Assembly (NCBI GenBank): GCA_000435595.1
Contig: FR895416.1
Coordinates: forward strand, 1 to 17,424
Reading direction: 5' to 3'
DNA from: Firmicutes bacterium CAG:882
GTDB lineage: Bacteria; Bacillota; Clostridia; Lachnospirales; Lachnospiraceae
Length of the DNA: 17,424 nucleotides
The notes under the pieces were generated by a model, which ran no database searches, was not told the DNA's origin, and saw only the letters and a program-made list of their open reading frames with translations. Positions 7,279-14,617 of the stretch are shown one piece after another; the first letter of the stretch is position 1, and each line of letters opens with the position of its first letter. A program made the translations under genes and the position numbers.

Positions 7279-8745
7279 TTAATACTGCCTGATTCCATTC
7301 TCCTCAAAGTAGAAGGAAAACGGATTCTGAACGGTCATAAACGGCTTTTTGTTAAACACGCCGTTCGTCCTATGGTCATACGCCGATATTACGGGATACT
7401 GCCACCAGCTCTCCTGATATGTGTAATTGATGAAATCATAGAATGTATAACCTTTAACCGTGTGTACCGTCGAATAGCTCACATATCCCCTGCAATTTTC
7501 TCCCTTTTTAGGGAATGAAAATGTGCCGAAAACATCCGTCACCGTCTGCACTCTGTCAATCCATGCCATTCGGTTGTATGTGACACTCTCCATCGAATGA
7601 TACGGTGCCGTGTAGGTCACTCCCCCCTTGTCATACATGAGCCTGCCTTTGACCTCTCCTGCCGTAAGCCAGCCCTCCTGTATCTCATGGTCCGTAGTCC
7701 ATATCTGCACAGCCTCCGCTCCGTAAGGCTTCTTATCCTCAATCCATCTGAAATAATGGAAAATTATCCACAACTCTTCCACATCGGCATCCTGCACCTG
7801 AACCGCGACATCCGTAAACTGAAGTCCGTTGTCGCAGTTCTTATTCTGCGTCAGTACATTTACCGCGCCGCCGCAGGAGGCAATCTCCTCCGCCGTCAGG
7901 TCATTTAACACATAGTCGGGAAAGCCCTGCCTTATGAGACTCTCACTTATACCTTCAACATCCGTACCCTGCTGCACATCATCCCGTATGCTCCAAGACA
8001 TCCTGTAGCCGTTTCCGAACATATATCCGCAGGCTCCGCCTGTCACAAGCACCGCCAACACCGCTATCACAATCGCTTTATCAGGAATAATTATCCGCGA
8101 CGTTCTCACAAGATACCCCGCCTCGTCAAGCTCCCTCGGAAGCTTATATATCGCCCGAATGAGAATCACAAAGACAGCGATTGCAATAACCATCGTGATG
8201 AGATGGACACTGCCGTAACCGAATACTGCGAGCAGCCCCACAAGCGCATACAAGCCTGCAAGTGCTAAGACCGCATACGCTCCCGGCTCCAAGCCCGCTT
8301 TTTTCTGAACCTGTCTCAAGGCGAGCCACAGACACAGCACTCCCACAACGCTCACCGCTGCCATTACATGACTTATAACTTTAAGCACATTTTTCACATG
8401 AACATCCGTGCCGAGCGTCATCGTGTTCAGAATCAGCACCGCTAAAATATATATGAGGCTCACAAGCTCAATAGCATAGCAGGCAGAAAAGTACTTATTC
8501 TCCGACTTCAGCTTACGGTAACCGAGAAACGACAGCACCGCCCCGACCGTAGGAAGTATGTAATTGAGCTTAAAAAAGCTAAAGACAACCGAGCTTAACA
8601 CAAGCCCTGCGAGCACATACAGCATCGCACTCTTTAACGGTACGACATTCTCTACGACATCCTCCATCGGAAGCTCGTCAATGCTCTCCGTCAATGTGCG
8701 CTCGAGTTCATTGTCATCAAGGTTATTCCACTGTGCTTTACCCAT
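7279..8745 (-). CDS. Multi-pass membrane protein, probable sigma-factor partner (anti-sigma-like)
   Basis: A protein of 488 residues encoded immediately after an ECF sigma gene; their frames overlap by 8 nt. The N-terminal 40 residues are soluble and acidic (LDDNELERTLTESIDELPMEDVVENVVP). About seven hydrophobic segments follow, at about residues 41-57, 61-75, 87-107, 121-143, 155-175, 181-199 and 222-240. Then comes a C-terminal domain of about 245 residues that is predicted to lie outside the cell and is rich in Tyr and Trp. The LP.EDVV..V.P motif before the first helix, followed by an LNYILP..G..L..LGYRKL helix pair, is one I have seen in sigma-linked membrane proteins of Clostridia that have no characterised role. 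No zinc-finger anti-sigma motif is visible. The start at 8745 is chosen for the GGGGGTG site six bases upstream; GTG at 8754 is the alternative. Anti-sigma or sensor function is inferred from context only. Confidence 0.75.
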   Translation of the reverse strand: MGKAQWNNLDDNELERTLTESIDELPMEDVVENVVPLKSAMLYVLAGLVLSSVVFSFFKLNYILPTVGAVLSFLGYRKLKSENKYFSACYAIELVSLIYILAVLILNTMTLGTDVHVKNVLKVISHVMAAVSVVGVLCLWLALRQVQKKAGLEPGAYAVLALAGLYALVGLLAVFGYGSVHLITMVIAIAVFVILIRAIYKLPRELDEAGYLVRTSRIIIPDKAIVIAVLAVLVTGGACGYMFGNGYRMSWSIRDDVQQGTDVEGISESLIRQGFPDYVLNDLTAEEIASCGGAVNVLTQNKNCDNGLQFTDVAVQVQDADVEELWIIFHYFRWIEDKKPYGAEAVQIWTTDHEIQEGWLTAGEVKGRLMYDKGGVTYTAPYHSMESVTYNRMAWIDRVQTVTDVFGTFSFPKKGENCRGYVSYSTVHTVKGYTFYDFINYTYQESWWQYPVISAYDHRTNGVFNKKPFMTVQNPFSFYFEENGIRQY

Positions 8746-9280
8746 TGTACTCACCCCCTAAAATCTGCCGAAGCTGCTTCTTTATGCGGTACAATCTGCC
8801 CTCAACAGCCCGCTTTGTCATTCCTGCCTCGGCTGCAATCTGCTCTATTGACTGGCAGTAGTAATATTTCCTGTAAAACAAAGCCCTGTCCTTGGCTGAC
8901 AGTCTGTACAATGCCCGTTTCAGTTCCTCGCGTCTCTCGTTCCGTAAAACCTGCTCCTCAGGTGTCGCCTCACCCGCGGGCACGCTCTCTAAGAGCTCCT
9001 CGCCGCCGTGTGTCTCATTTTTTCTTCTGTGATTGAGTGCCGTGTTTCTTGCTATCGAAGTAACCCACGCCTTGAAGCTTCCCCTCTGCTCATTAAACTG
9101 CCCGATTTTGTCCCAAATCTTCATCACTGTCTCGCCAAGACATTCCTCCCTGTCCTGCGGGCTCTCAAGAATAGGTGCTATAACATATTTAATCAAAGGT
9201 CCGTAATGCCTAAGCAGCTCGGCAATGCCCTTCTCGTCTCTTTTATGCAGCAGTTCAATTATCTCTTGTTCCTGCACCAT
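8738..9280 (-). CDS. ECF-type RNA polymerase sigma factor
   Basis: A 180-residue sigma-70 family protein with only regions 2 and 4, as in ECF factors. Region 2 covers about residues 20-86 (DREECLGETVMKIWDKIGQF, then GSFKAWVTSIARNTALNHRR). Region 4 covers about 122-172 (LYRLSAKDRALFYRKYYY, then SIEQIAAEAGMTKRAVEGRLYRIKKQL) and includes the -35-binding helix-turn-helix. A GGGAGG site stands upstream: the ATG at 9280 is only four bases from it, so a GTG at 9277 with seven-base spacing is an equally good start. The gene overlaps the membrane-protein gene and should be co-translated with it, the usual arrangement of a sigma factor with the protein that holds or releases it. Its target promoters cannot be told from this window. 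Confidence 0.92.
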   Translation of the reverse strand: MVQEQEIIELLHKRDEKGIAELLRHYGPLIKYVIAPILESPQDREECLGETVMKIWDKIGQFNEQRGSFKAWVTSIARNTALNHRRKNETHGGEELLESVPAGEATPEEQVLRNERREELKRALYRLSAKDRALFYRKYYYCQSIEQIAAEAGMTKRAVEGRLYRIKKQLRQILGGEYNG

Positions 9281-9538
9281 CAAGCCTCCCCCTCGGATTC
9301 ATCATATATTATCCTGTGTTTTACCTTCGTCCTTTACCTAATTATACACATGAAAAAATAAAAACCCACGGAATTATTGTAAAGCGGACATTCGCAATCC
9401 GCTTCCGCTACTTGCTCATGAACGCAGTCGCTTTATTGACAAGCAAAACCACTGAGCTAAAATCAATGAATCAAGGCAGACGGCAGACCTTGCTGTTGCC
9501 GTGTCCGGCAATGTAATAACCTCGCACGCCAACGGGTA
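9281..9538. other. Intergenic region between nitroreductase and sigma factor genes
   Basis: 258 bases without a gene. On the minus strand a perfect TATAAT lies at 9346-9341, but 16-18 bases upstream there is only GTGGGT-like sequence, so the sigma gene's promoter may be weak at -35 or activator- or ECF-dependent. The 56-bp repeat copy 2 is at 9379-9434. Downstream of the nitroreductase gene, TTGCCG-TGTC-CGGCAA (9496-9511) is a compact 6-bp hairpin without a T-run on either strand. Confidence 0.4.
9379..9434. repeat. 56-bp intergenic repeat, copy 2
   Basis: Identical to 5396-5451 except for one C in place of T, which shortens the stem around the 9-nt loop from 8 to 7 bp. Same orientation as copy 1. 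It lies upstream of the sigma gene's TATAAT and downstream of the nitroreductase gene. Sequence similarity between the copies stops sharply at both ends. Confidence 0.75.
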
Positions 9539-10060
9539 CTAGTCGATATATCTTACCTCACCCGCATAGGTTCTGTCCTTGTAAGGCGCGTCAGGTGCAG
9601 CATAGCCGAGTGCAGCTATTCCGTACACTACATGGTCTGACGGAATGCCGAACTCATCAAGCATCGCCCTGACCTTCTCATCATCACAGACAGCTCCGAG
9701 CTGATTAATCCACACGGAATCGACACCGTAGGAATGTGCCGCGAGGAAAATGTTCTCAAGCGCACAGGAATTGTCGTCCCTTCCGAGAGGGTTCTCGCGG
9801 AGATTGGACGGAATGATGAGCGCGGTCGGCTTGTACATATCGTAGTGCTCTCTTCCGAGTGCCACTCTCATAGTCTCGGCAAGGCGTGAAATAACGTCCT
9901 TGTTGGTTACAACCGTGAAGCTCCATGACTGCTTTCCCATTCCCGACGGTGCATGTAAAGCCGCGTCAACAATATCCTTGAGAATTTCCTTCGGAACCTG
10001 CTCATCCGTAAACTTGCGGGTGCTTCTTCTTGTAAGTATGTTCTTCATTACCTCGTTCAT
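9539..10060 (-). CDS. Nitroreductase family FMN-dependent oxidoreductase
   Basis: A 173-residue cytoplasmic flavoprotein of the nitroreductase superfamily, using NAD(P)H to reduce nitro compounds, quinones or similar acceptors. The FMN-phosphate motif RRSTRKF is at residues 11-17, followed by VDAALHAPSGMGKQSW (31-46), the family's substrate-side loop. The C-terminal part has VVYGIAALGYAAPDAP before a short tail. The length is typical of the smaller, single-domain members. The ATG at 10060 has a strong AAGGAGG site eight bases upstream; longer in-frame starts would run through the promoter. Monocistronic: it has its own regulated-looking promoter and a hairpin downstream. The natural substrate cannot be deduced. 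Confidence 0.92.
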   Translation of the reverse strand: MNEVMKNILTRRSTRKFTDEQVPKEILKDIVDAALHAPSGMGKQSWSFTVVTNKDVISRLAETMRVALGREHYDMYKPTALIIPSNLRENPLGRDDNSCALENIFLAAHSYGVDSVWINQLGAVCDDEKVRAMLDEFGIPSDHVVYGIAALGYAAPDAPYKDRTYAGEVRYID

Positions 10061-10098
10061 GATTGTGTCCTCCTTAAAATATATTTGATATTCAGATA

Positions 10099-10141
10099 AT
10101 TGCGAAACTTTGTAAATCATAATTATTTGATATTTCGCAAT
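10099..10141. promoter_or_regulatory. Inverted repeat flanking the nitroreductase -10, putative operator
   Basis: ATTGCGAAA (10099-10107) and TTTCGCAAT (10133-10141) are perfect 9-bp inverted arms 25 bases apart. A minus-strand TATGAT (10121-10116), the best -10 for the nitroreductase gene, sits in the middle; its -35 is poor. An 11-base direct repeat, TATTTGATATT, occurs at 10082-10092 and 10124-10134 and interleaves with it. A repressor or redox regulator site is inferred; the regulator is not encoded in the window as far as I can tell. Confidence 0.5.
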
Positions 10142-10161
10142 CACCTGATTTCTAACATTTT

Positions 10162-11376
10162 TTACTGCTGCTTTCCTATTTCGAGCAGCTTGTAAAGCGT
10201 CGGCTCGAACGCGAACTCCTTCATAAGTGCGTGCACCTCATTGAGCGCATTCTCCTTCACGGACTTCGGTACAATCGGGCGGTACACGGCTCTTATGAGA
10301 ATGTTCTTCGGCGTATGGTCAAAGTCGATGAACTCAAGAAGCTGGGTTCTGTAGCCGCTGTACTCGAGAAGATTTGCCCTCACCGCATCCGTCGCGAGCG
10401 CCGCGAAGCGCTCCTTGATTATTCCGTAGCGTGACATAATAGGAAGCGTTGATGGCTTCATCTGCTTGTTGAACTCATGCTGGCAGCACGGCACCGAAAA
10501 TATCATTTTAGCCTTCCACTGAATCGCATTGAAAAGCGCAAAGTCCGTGGCGGTGTCGCACGCGTGAAGCGTAATCACCATGTCGACATCAAACGGAGCC
10601 TTATACCCGTTGATATCCCCAAGCTCAAAATGAAGCTTGTCGTAATGATATTTCTCCGCTGCCCTGTTGCACTTTTCTATGACATCTGCCTTCAAATCGA
10701 GCCCTATCATATTGACCTCAAGCCCCATAACCTCGGTCAGATAATAGTAGACAACAAATGTGAGATACGACTTACCGCAGCCGAAATCAATGACATTTAA
10801 CTTTTTCACCTTAAGATTTGATATTTCATCGTTGAGAATCTCGACAAAACGGTTAATCTGCTTGTACTTGTCATACATCGAATTGACAACTCTGCCGTCC
10901 TTGGTGAATACTCCCATATCCACCAGCGGCTCGATGCTCATGCCCTCGCTCAGAATGTAGTTCTTTCTGCGGTTGTGACCATTATCCAAGGTCATTCCCC
11001 CTGCCGCAGTTTCTTTTACACTGCCTGCGCCAACGCCTTTTGACGCCTTTATCGCCTCGGTCGCAAGCCTCTTTACCTTATAATTGCACTTGCCGTTCTT
11101 TGAAATGAGTATGATGTGCTCCGCATCGGCAGTCATCGCGTTCACCTGTCTGTAATGCCCTGCGATAAGCTCCACACATCTGTCCGCAAGCTGCTCTTTT
11201 TTCACATTCTCATGGAAAACCTGCTTCTGCGTGTACTTGGAAATCTGGCAGAAATCCTTCCTGCGTTCAATCACGAGCTTCTGGTACTCCTCCGACTTGC
11301 TGGCAGGATTGCTTATTATTATCTTATTAAAATCAGTCTCCAAGATTATTGATAAATATTGCTGTAATTCGTTCAT
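10162..11376 (-). CDS. Class I SAM-dependent methyltransferase (Methyltransf_32-like)
   Basis: A 404-residue protein. The N-terminal half (1-185) has no motif I recognise, though it contains a conserved-looking HIILISKNGKCNYK segment (87-100). The C-terminal half is a Rossmann methyltransferase: motif I DFGCGKSYLTF (197-207), an acidic IGLDLKAD strand (224-231), HACDTATD (271-278) and PCCQHEF (296-302). HACD and PCCQHE are characteristic of the PF13679 group, related to eukaryotic METTL25/GSTCD-like proteins, several of which are suspected to act on nucleic acid; the bacterial substrate is not known to me. It lies 48 nt after the phosphodiesterase gene, which suggests co-transcription. The ATG at 11376 has an AGGGA-like site. 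Confidence 0.88.
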   Translation of the reverse strand: MNELQQYLSIILETDFNKIIISNPASKSEEYQKLVIERRKDFCQISKYTQKQVFHENVKKEQLADRCVELIAGHYRQVNAMTADAEHIILISKNGKCNYKVKRLATEAIKASKGVGAGSVKETAAGGMTLDNGHNRRKNYILSEGMSIEPLVDMGVFTKDGRVVNSMYDKYKQINRFVEILNDEISNLKVKKLNVIDFGCGKSYLTFVVYYYLTEVMGLEVNMIGLDLKADVIEKCNRAAEKYHYDKLHFELGDINGYKAPFDVDMVITLHACDTATDFALFNAIQWKAKMIFSVPCCQHEFNKQMKPSTLPIMSRYGIIKERFAALATDAVRANLLEYSGYRTQLLEFIDFDHTPKNILIRAVYRPIVPKSVKENALNEVHALMKEFAFEPTLYKLLEIGKQQ

Positions 11377-11424
11377 ATGTGTCCCTTTTCCTCTTGATAA
11401 ATACTTCTTAAAAACCTCTATCTG

Positions 11425-12588
11425 CTAACATTCAACCAATATAAGCGGTATAGTCATCTCTTCCGCCGTGAGTCCCGCATGCGCGCCGATGAAGAAATCC
11501 GCTTCCTCCCGTGTATTATAAATGCACAAATCCCCCGTCGCAACAGCAAGATAATCACCTAACATATCGTGAAACGCCGGATGCTCCGCACCCTCTCCGA
11601 AAAGCTTCCTCTCGAGCACCTCCTCTTTCGTAAGCAGCAGGAATTTATCGGAAAATCTCCTGTTAAATTCGCTTACAAACCGCTCCTCCATCCCCGGCTT
11701 TATGAAAAAATTGAGTGCTCTCGGCTCAATCGACGGAAGTCTTAGCAGACACTCGCACAGCTTAGGATAGTCCGTGAGCGCCACGCCCCTGGTGTCAATA
11801 TGTCCGTGGTCGGCTGTCACTATGACCAGATTCTTTTTGCCGCCGCCCACTCCGGAGATATCGTAACTTTCGCCTTCCTTCTGCGGCATTTCAGCTTTTT
11901 CAAGCCTTTTGCACAGCTCGTTTACCTGCTTTTCAAGCTTTCGCAAAAGTTCCTTCGACTCAGTGCAGAAGCACCCCTTCTCGTGCATAATGTGGTCAGG
12001 CTCCCTCCAATAGCTGTATATGTACTTTCGCCCCGGCTGCCAACAAAGCCCGGCGATTCTGTCACATATCTTCTCAAACGTGTCGGGAAACGGCTCTAAA
12101 AACGGCATTGCGTTATATGCCTGCACGCCCGCCTTCAAAAGCCTGTCGACCGTGCTCTCGTAGCCGCAATATCTCCACGCGACATTGTAGCTCTCCGCCT
12201 GCTCATCCGTCCCTGTCTCTTTATTCAAAAAAACCGTCACATTCTTGTCTATCTGCGGATAGTAGCAGTCCCAGCCAAGCCACCCATGCTCACACGGCTC
12301 CATGCCGCTCTGTATGGATGTCGTCGCGGCAACCGTCGTCGGCGGAAATGTCGAACTGAAGGTTCCCGCAAGATGCGAGGCAAAAAATCCGTCCTTCGAC
12401 AAATTCGCATCCATTATATTTTTTCCCATTCCGTCAAGCAAAATTACCACCACGTTCTCGTAACTTCTGCCCTCCAAATGTCTGTCGAGCAGCTCCAAGG
12501 TTCTTCTGCCGGGCTCCAGTCCCATGCTCTTTAAAACGGAATTTGGAATGCCCGCTATGCAGTTGTCGTAATCAGGATATTTTATCAT
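11425..12588 (-). CDS. Alkaline phosphatase superfamily phosphodiesterase/nucleotide pyrophosphatase
   Basis: A 387-residue metallohydrolase of the type I phosphodiesterase group (PF01663), expected to bind two metal ions and cleave a phosphodiester or phosphoryl bond. The visible ligands are all present: Asp52 in ILLDGMG, the nucleophile Thr84 or Thr85 in FPPTTVAATTS, Asp198 and His202 in YWREPDHIMH, Asp260-His261 in TADHGH, and His370 in GAHAGLT. There is no signal peptide or membrane anchor, so it is probably cytoplasmic, which sets it apart from secreted NPP enzymes. GGAG lies eight bases before the ATG. It is followed closely by the methyltransferase gene and is probably the first gene of that pair. 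The substrate is unknown. Confidence 0.88.
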   Translation of the reverse strand: MIKYPDYDNCIAGIPNSVLKSMGLEPGRRTLELLDRHLEGRSYENVVVILLDGMGKNIMDANLSKDGFFASHLAGTFSSTFPPTTVAATTSIQSGMEPCEHGWLGWDCYYPQIDKNVTVFLNKETGTDEQAESYNVAWRYCGYESTVDRLLKAGVQAYNAMPFLEPFPDTFEKICDRIAGLCWQPGRKYIYSYWREPDHIMHEKGCFCTESKELLRKLEKQVNELCKRLEKAEMPQKEGESYDISGVGGGKKNLVIVTADHGHIDTRGVALTDYPKLCECLLRLPSIEPRALNFFIKPGMEERFVSEFNRRFSDKFLLLTKEEVLERKLFGEGAEHPAFHDMLGDYLAVATGDLCIYNTREEADFFIGAHAGLTAEEMTIPLILVEC

Positions 12589-12658
12589 GCGCTAAGCTCC
12601 ACTTTCATCTATATTTTCAGCAATTACTTATATTGGCATCACTACCCATGACACTTTC

Positions 12659-14500
12659 CTACTGCAAATATCTCATCGCATAATAAAGCCCCCAATCCTG
12701 GTCATTTGCATAGCTGTCTGCATAATGTGCTCTCTCGCCATTCACTGTCACAGGATATACAAATGCACATGTAGCTCTGCCATCAGGATAAAACATTGAT
12801 AATACGGCTCTCAGTGATTTATCCGCCCTTGCCGCATAATCTGTGTTACCCGTAATTTTCATATAATTTTCAAACACTATACCTGTAAGTGCACTCCAAT
12901 AATGTACAAAAGTATCCCCATAAAGTCTTCGTTTTCCAAACCAATACCCATCCCAGTGACGTATAGCCACCTCATTCAAATGATAATCCGGTTGATTTCC
13001 GTTAAACAACTCAAGGATTGATTTTTGAAGTTCTATTCCGGCAAGATACTTTTTATCACCTGTCAAAATATAGGTTTCCTCCAAAATCTGTGCCGCCGGA
13101 GCTACAATACTCTGCTCATAGTTAACCTCCGATTTTGGATAATCCGTTCCGGTTTTAAGCATCAAATCCGCGTGACCCCTAAAATATCCCGTAACTTCCT
13201 CAAGTTCTTTCTCCATACCTGCTTCCCTGAATGCTGCTGCCATCGGAATAACAGGGAGCTCTATAGCGTAAAAATATGTACCGCCATCCTCATAAAAATG
13301 TCTGATTATACGATACGACACCATAAGATACTTTTTATCCTTATATAACATATACAATTCCGTATAAAAAAGAGCAAACCACGGGGCATTATATAAACGC
13401 TTATAGCTGTTATCATTCATATAGTCATTGTATACCTCTCCCGTATCCTCGTTTACCAGCTCACGCCTTACAAAGGAGATATATTTTCTCAACGATTTAT
13501 CAACTGTGTCATCTTCATAATTCTGTAAATATTTAGCCAGCATAATTCCCATACCCACGCGCTCACGCCCGGCGTTATAATCATTTTTCGGTGAATACAT
13601 CATATGCATTTCTTCATTATCATATATGAGATAATCTCCATCCAGATGACTTTTCGAATTATTGTACTGCTGTTTATTCACAATGAAATGGCATCTCGTC
13701 CTCACAAGCTCTGTAAATTCAGGCTGTACAAGCAGACAGCAGTAAGTTCTTACGCCATCTATATAAATATCATATCTGAGTTCACCTACGGTATCAGCCT
13801 GCTTTTTTATAATAATTCCGTCTCCCGCATATTCAGGCTGTATCTGAACATTATTCTCAAAAATCCTTACGCTATCCCTGTTATATACAAATTCAGGTGT
13901 AATTACCACATTAATACTCTCCCCTTTGAAGATCACATATCTGTCCGCTTCTATTCTGACAAAATGTCCACAATGTTTATTTGCCTGTTTAAAAAAATCC
14001 TCTTTGCTGCTAAAAGGGAACAACGTCCACTCCACGGAATAACTTTCACCGGGTGCAAGTGAAAATGGTGTCGGATGCAATATAAAATCTCCTCTATCAT
14101 TGCTCATTTTTGTTAAATCTCTCTCAACACTGTACCCCGACAGCGACCCCTTAGTTAGAACAAGTCCAAGATTCGGTGCTTCTCCTCCCATTCTCATAGC
14201 CATAATATATGATACATTTTGTCCACACCATATATGTGTATGACACCTATGCTTGAGACATGTCTGTGCGTCAACATAGTCATCATTAAACGGCGTATAA
14301 ATTCCTATATCAGTGAGTGAAGTAAATACATCCCTGTCAGATATGTTGATAAATGTATATTTTTCCTCCACTAAATCGCCGGTTCTCCTGCTTTCCACCT
14401 TCACTTTAATTTCATCTATGGATTTTACTGTTCCCCATTCCACAGTTCCATCAATCCAATTCATCCTATATGCATCATTCGATAAAATAAGTTCTTTCAT
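12659..14500 (-). CDS. Uncharacterised protein resembling a beta-sandwich/alpha-barrel carbohydrate-active enzyme
   Basis: A 613-residue protein I cannot place in a named family. Residues 1-260 are rich in short beta strands and aromatic turns, like the N-terminal beta-sandwich of many glycosidases. Residues 290-613 are a series of amphipathic helices with Tyr/Trp-rich turns (YNAPWFALFYTELYML, EQSIVAPAAQILEETYILTG, then FVHYWSALTGIVFENYMKITG), the look of an (alpha/alpha)6 barrel as in six-hairpin glycosidases and lyases. The protein ends YANDQDWGLYYAMRYL. No signal peptide is present, so it would act on imported oligosaccharides. The gene is visibly AT-richer than its neighbours, which suggests transfer. 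It is divergent from an AraC regulator 117 nt away. GGAGG lies about 12 bases before the ATG. The enzymatic role is inference from fold appearance and context. Confidence 0.6.
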   Translation of the reverse strand: MKELILSNDAYRMNWIDGTVEWGTVKSIDEIKVKVESRRTGDLVEEKYTFINISDRDVFTSLTDIGIYTPFNDDYVDAQTCLKHRCHTHIWCGQNVSYIMAMRMGGEAPNLGLVLTKGSLSGYSVERDLTKMSNDRGDFILHPTPFSLAPGESYSVEWTLFPFSSKEDFFKQANKHCGHFVRIEADRYVIFKGESINVVITPEFVYNRDSVRIFENNVQIQPEYAGDGIIIKKQADTVGELRYDIYIDGVRTYCCLLVQPEFTELVRTRCHFIVNKQQYNNSKSHLDGDYLIYDNEEMHMMYSPKNDYNAGRERVGMGIMLAKYLQNYEDDTVDKSLRKYISFVRRELVNEDTGEVYNDYMNDNSYKRLYNAPWFALFYTELYMLYKDKKYLMVSYRIIRHFYEDGGTYFYAIELPVIPMAAAFREAGMEKELEEVTGYFRGHADLMLKTGTDYPKSEVNYEQSIVAPAAQILEETYILTGDKKYLAGIELQKSILELFNGNQPDYHLNEVAIRHWDGYWFGKRRLYGDTFVHYWSALTGIVFENYMKITGNTDYAARADKSLRAVLSMFYPDGRATCAFVYPVTVNGERAHYADSYANDQDWGLYYAMRYLQ

Positions 14501-14528
14501 ATCTTTTACCGCCCTCCGTTAGACTTTC

Positions 14529-14557
14529 TTGACCTGATATGTAAATAAGTTTATACT
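14529..14557 (+). promoter_or_regulatory. Sigma-A promoter of the AraC-family gene
   Basis: TTGACC (14529-14534), 17 bases, TATACT (14552-14557) on the plus strand. The divergent minus-strand gene must start in the same 117-nt gap. The best guess there is TTGCAT with TAGTAT at 17-base spacing, overlapping this promoter back to back, so one regulator could control both. Confidence 0.6.
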
Positions 14558-14617
14558 ACATGTGATGATAAGTAAATGCAAAAAGCATAGTAAAAAAGTG
14601 AAAAAAGGTTATATATT

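Noticed and set aside
9379..9459. tRNA-like remnant: TAGCTCAGTGGT (minus strand, 9459-9448) resembles a D-arm and the repeat's GCGGA/TCCGC hairpin resembles a T-arm.
   Set aside because: No acceptor stem, anticodon arm or CCA-side pairing; the T-loop would have nine bases, and repeat copy 1 has no D-arm-like sequence next to it. Probably coincidence.
13604..14062. Plus-strand open frame of 152 codons opposite the orphan enzyme gene.
   Set aside because: Lies wholly antisense to a better coding frame, has no ribosome site, and the product is a low-complexity Ile/Tyr/Phe-rich string expected from AT-rich antisense sequence.
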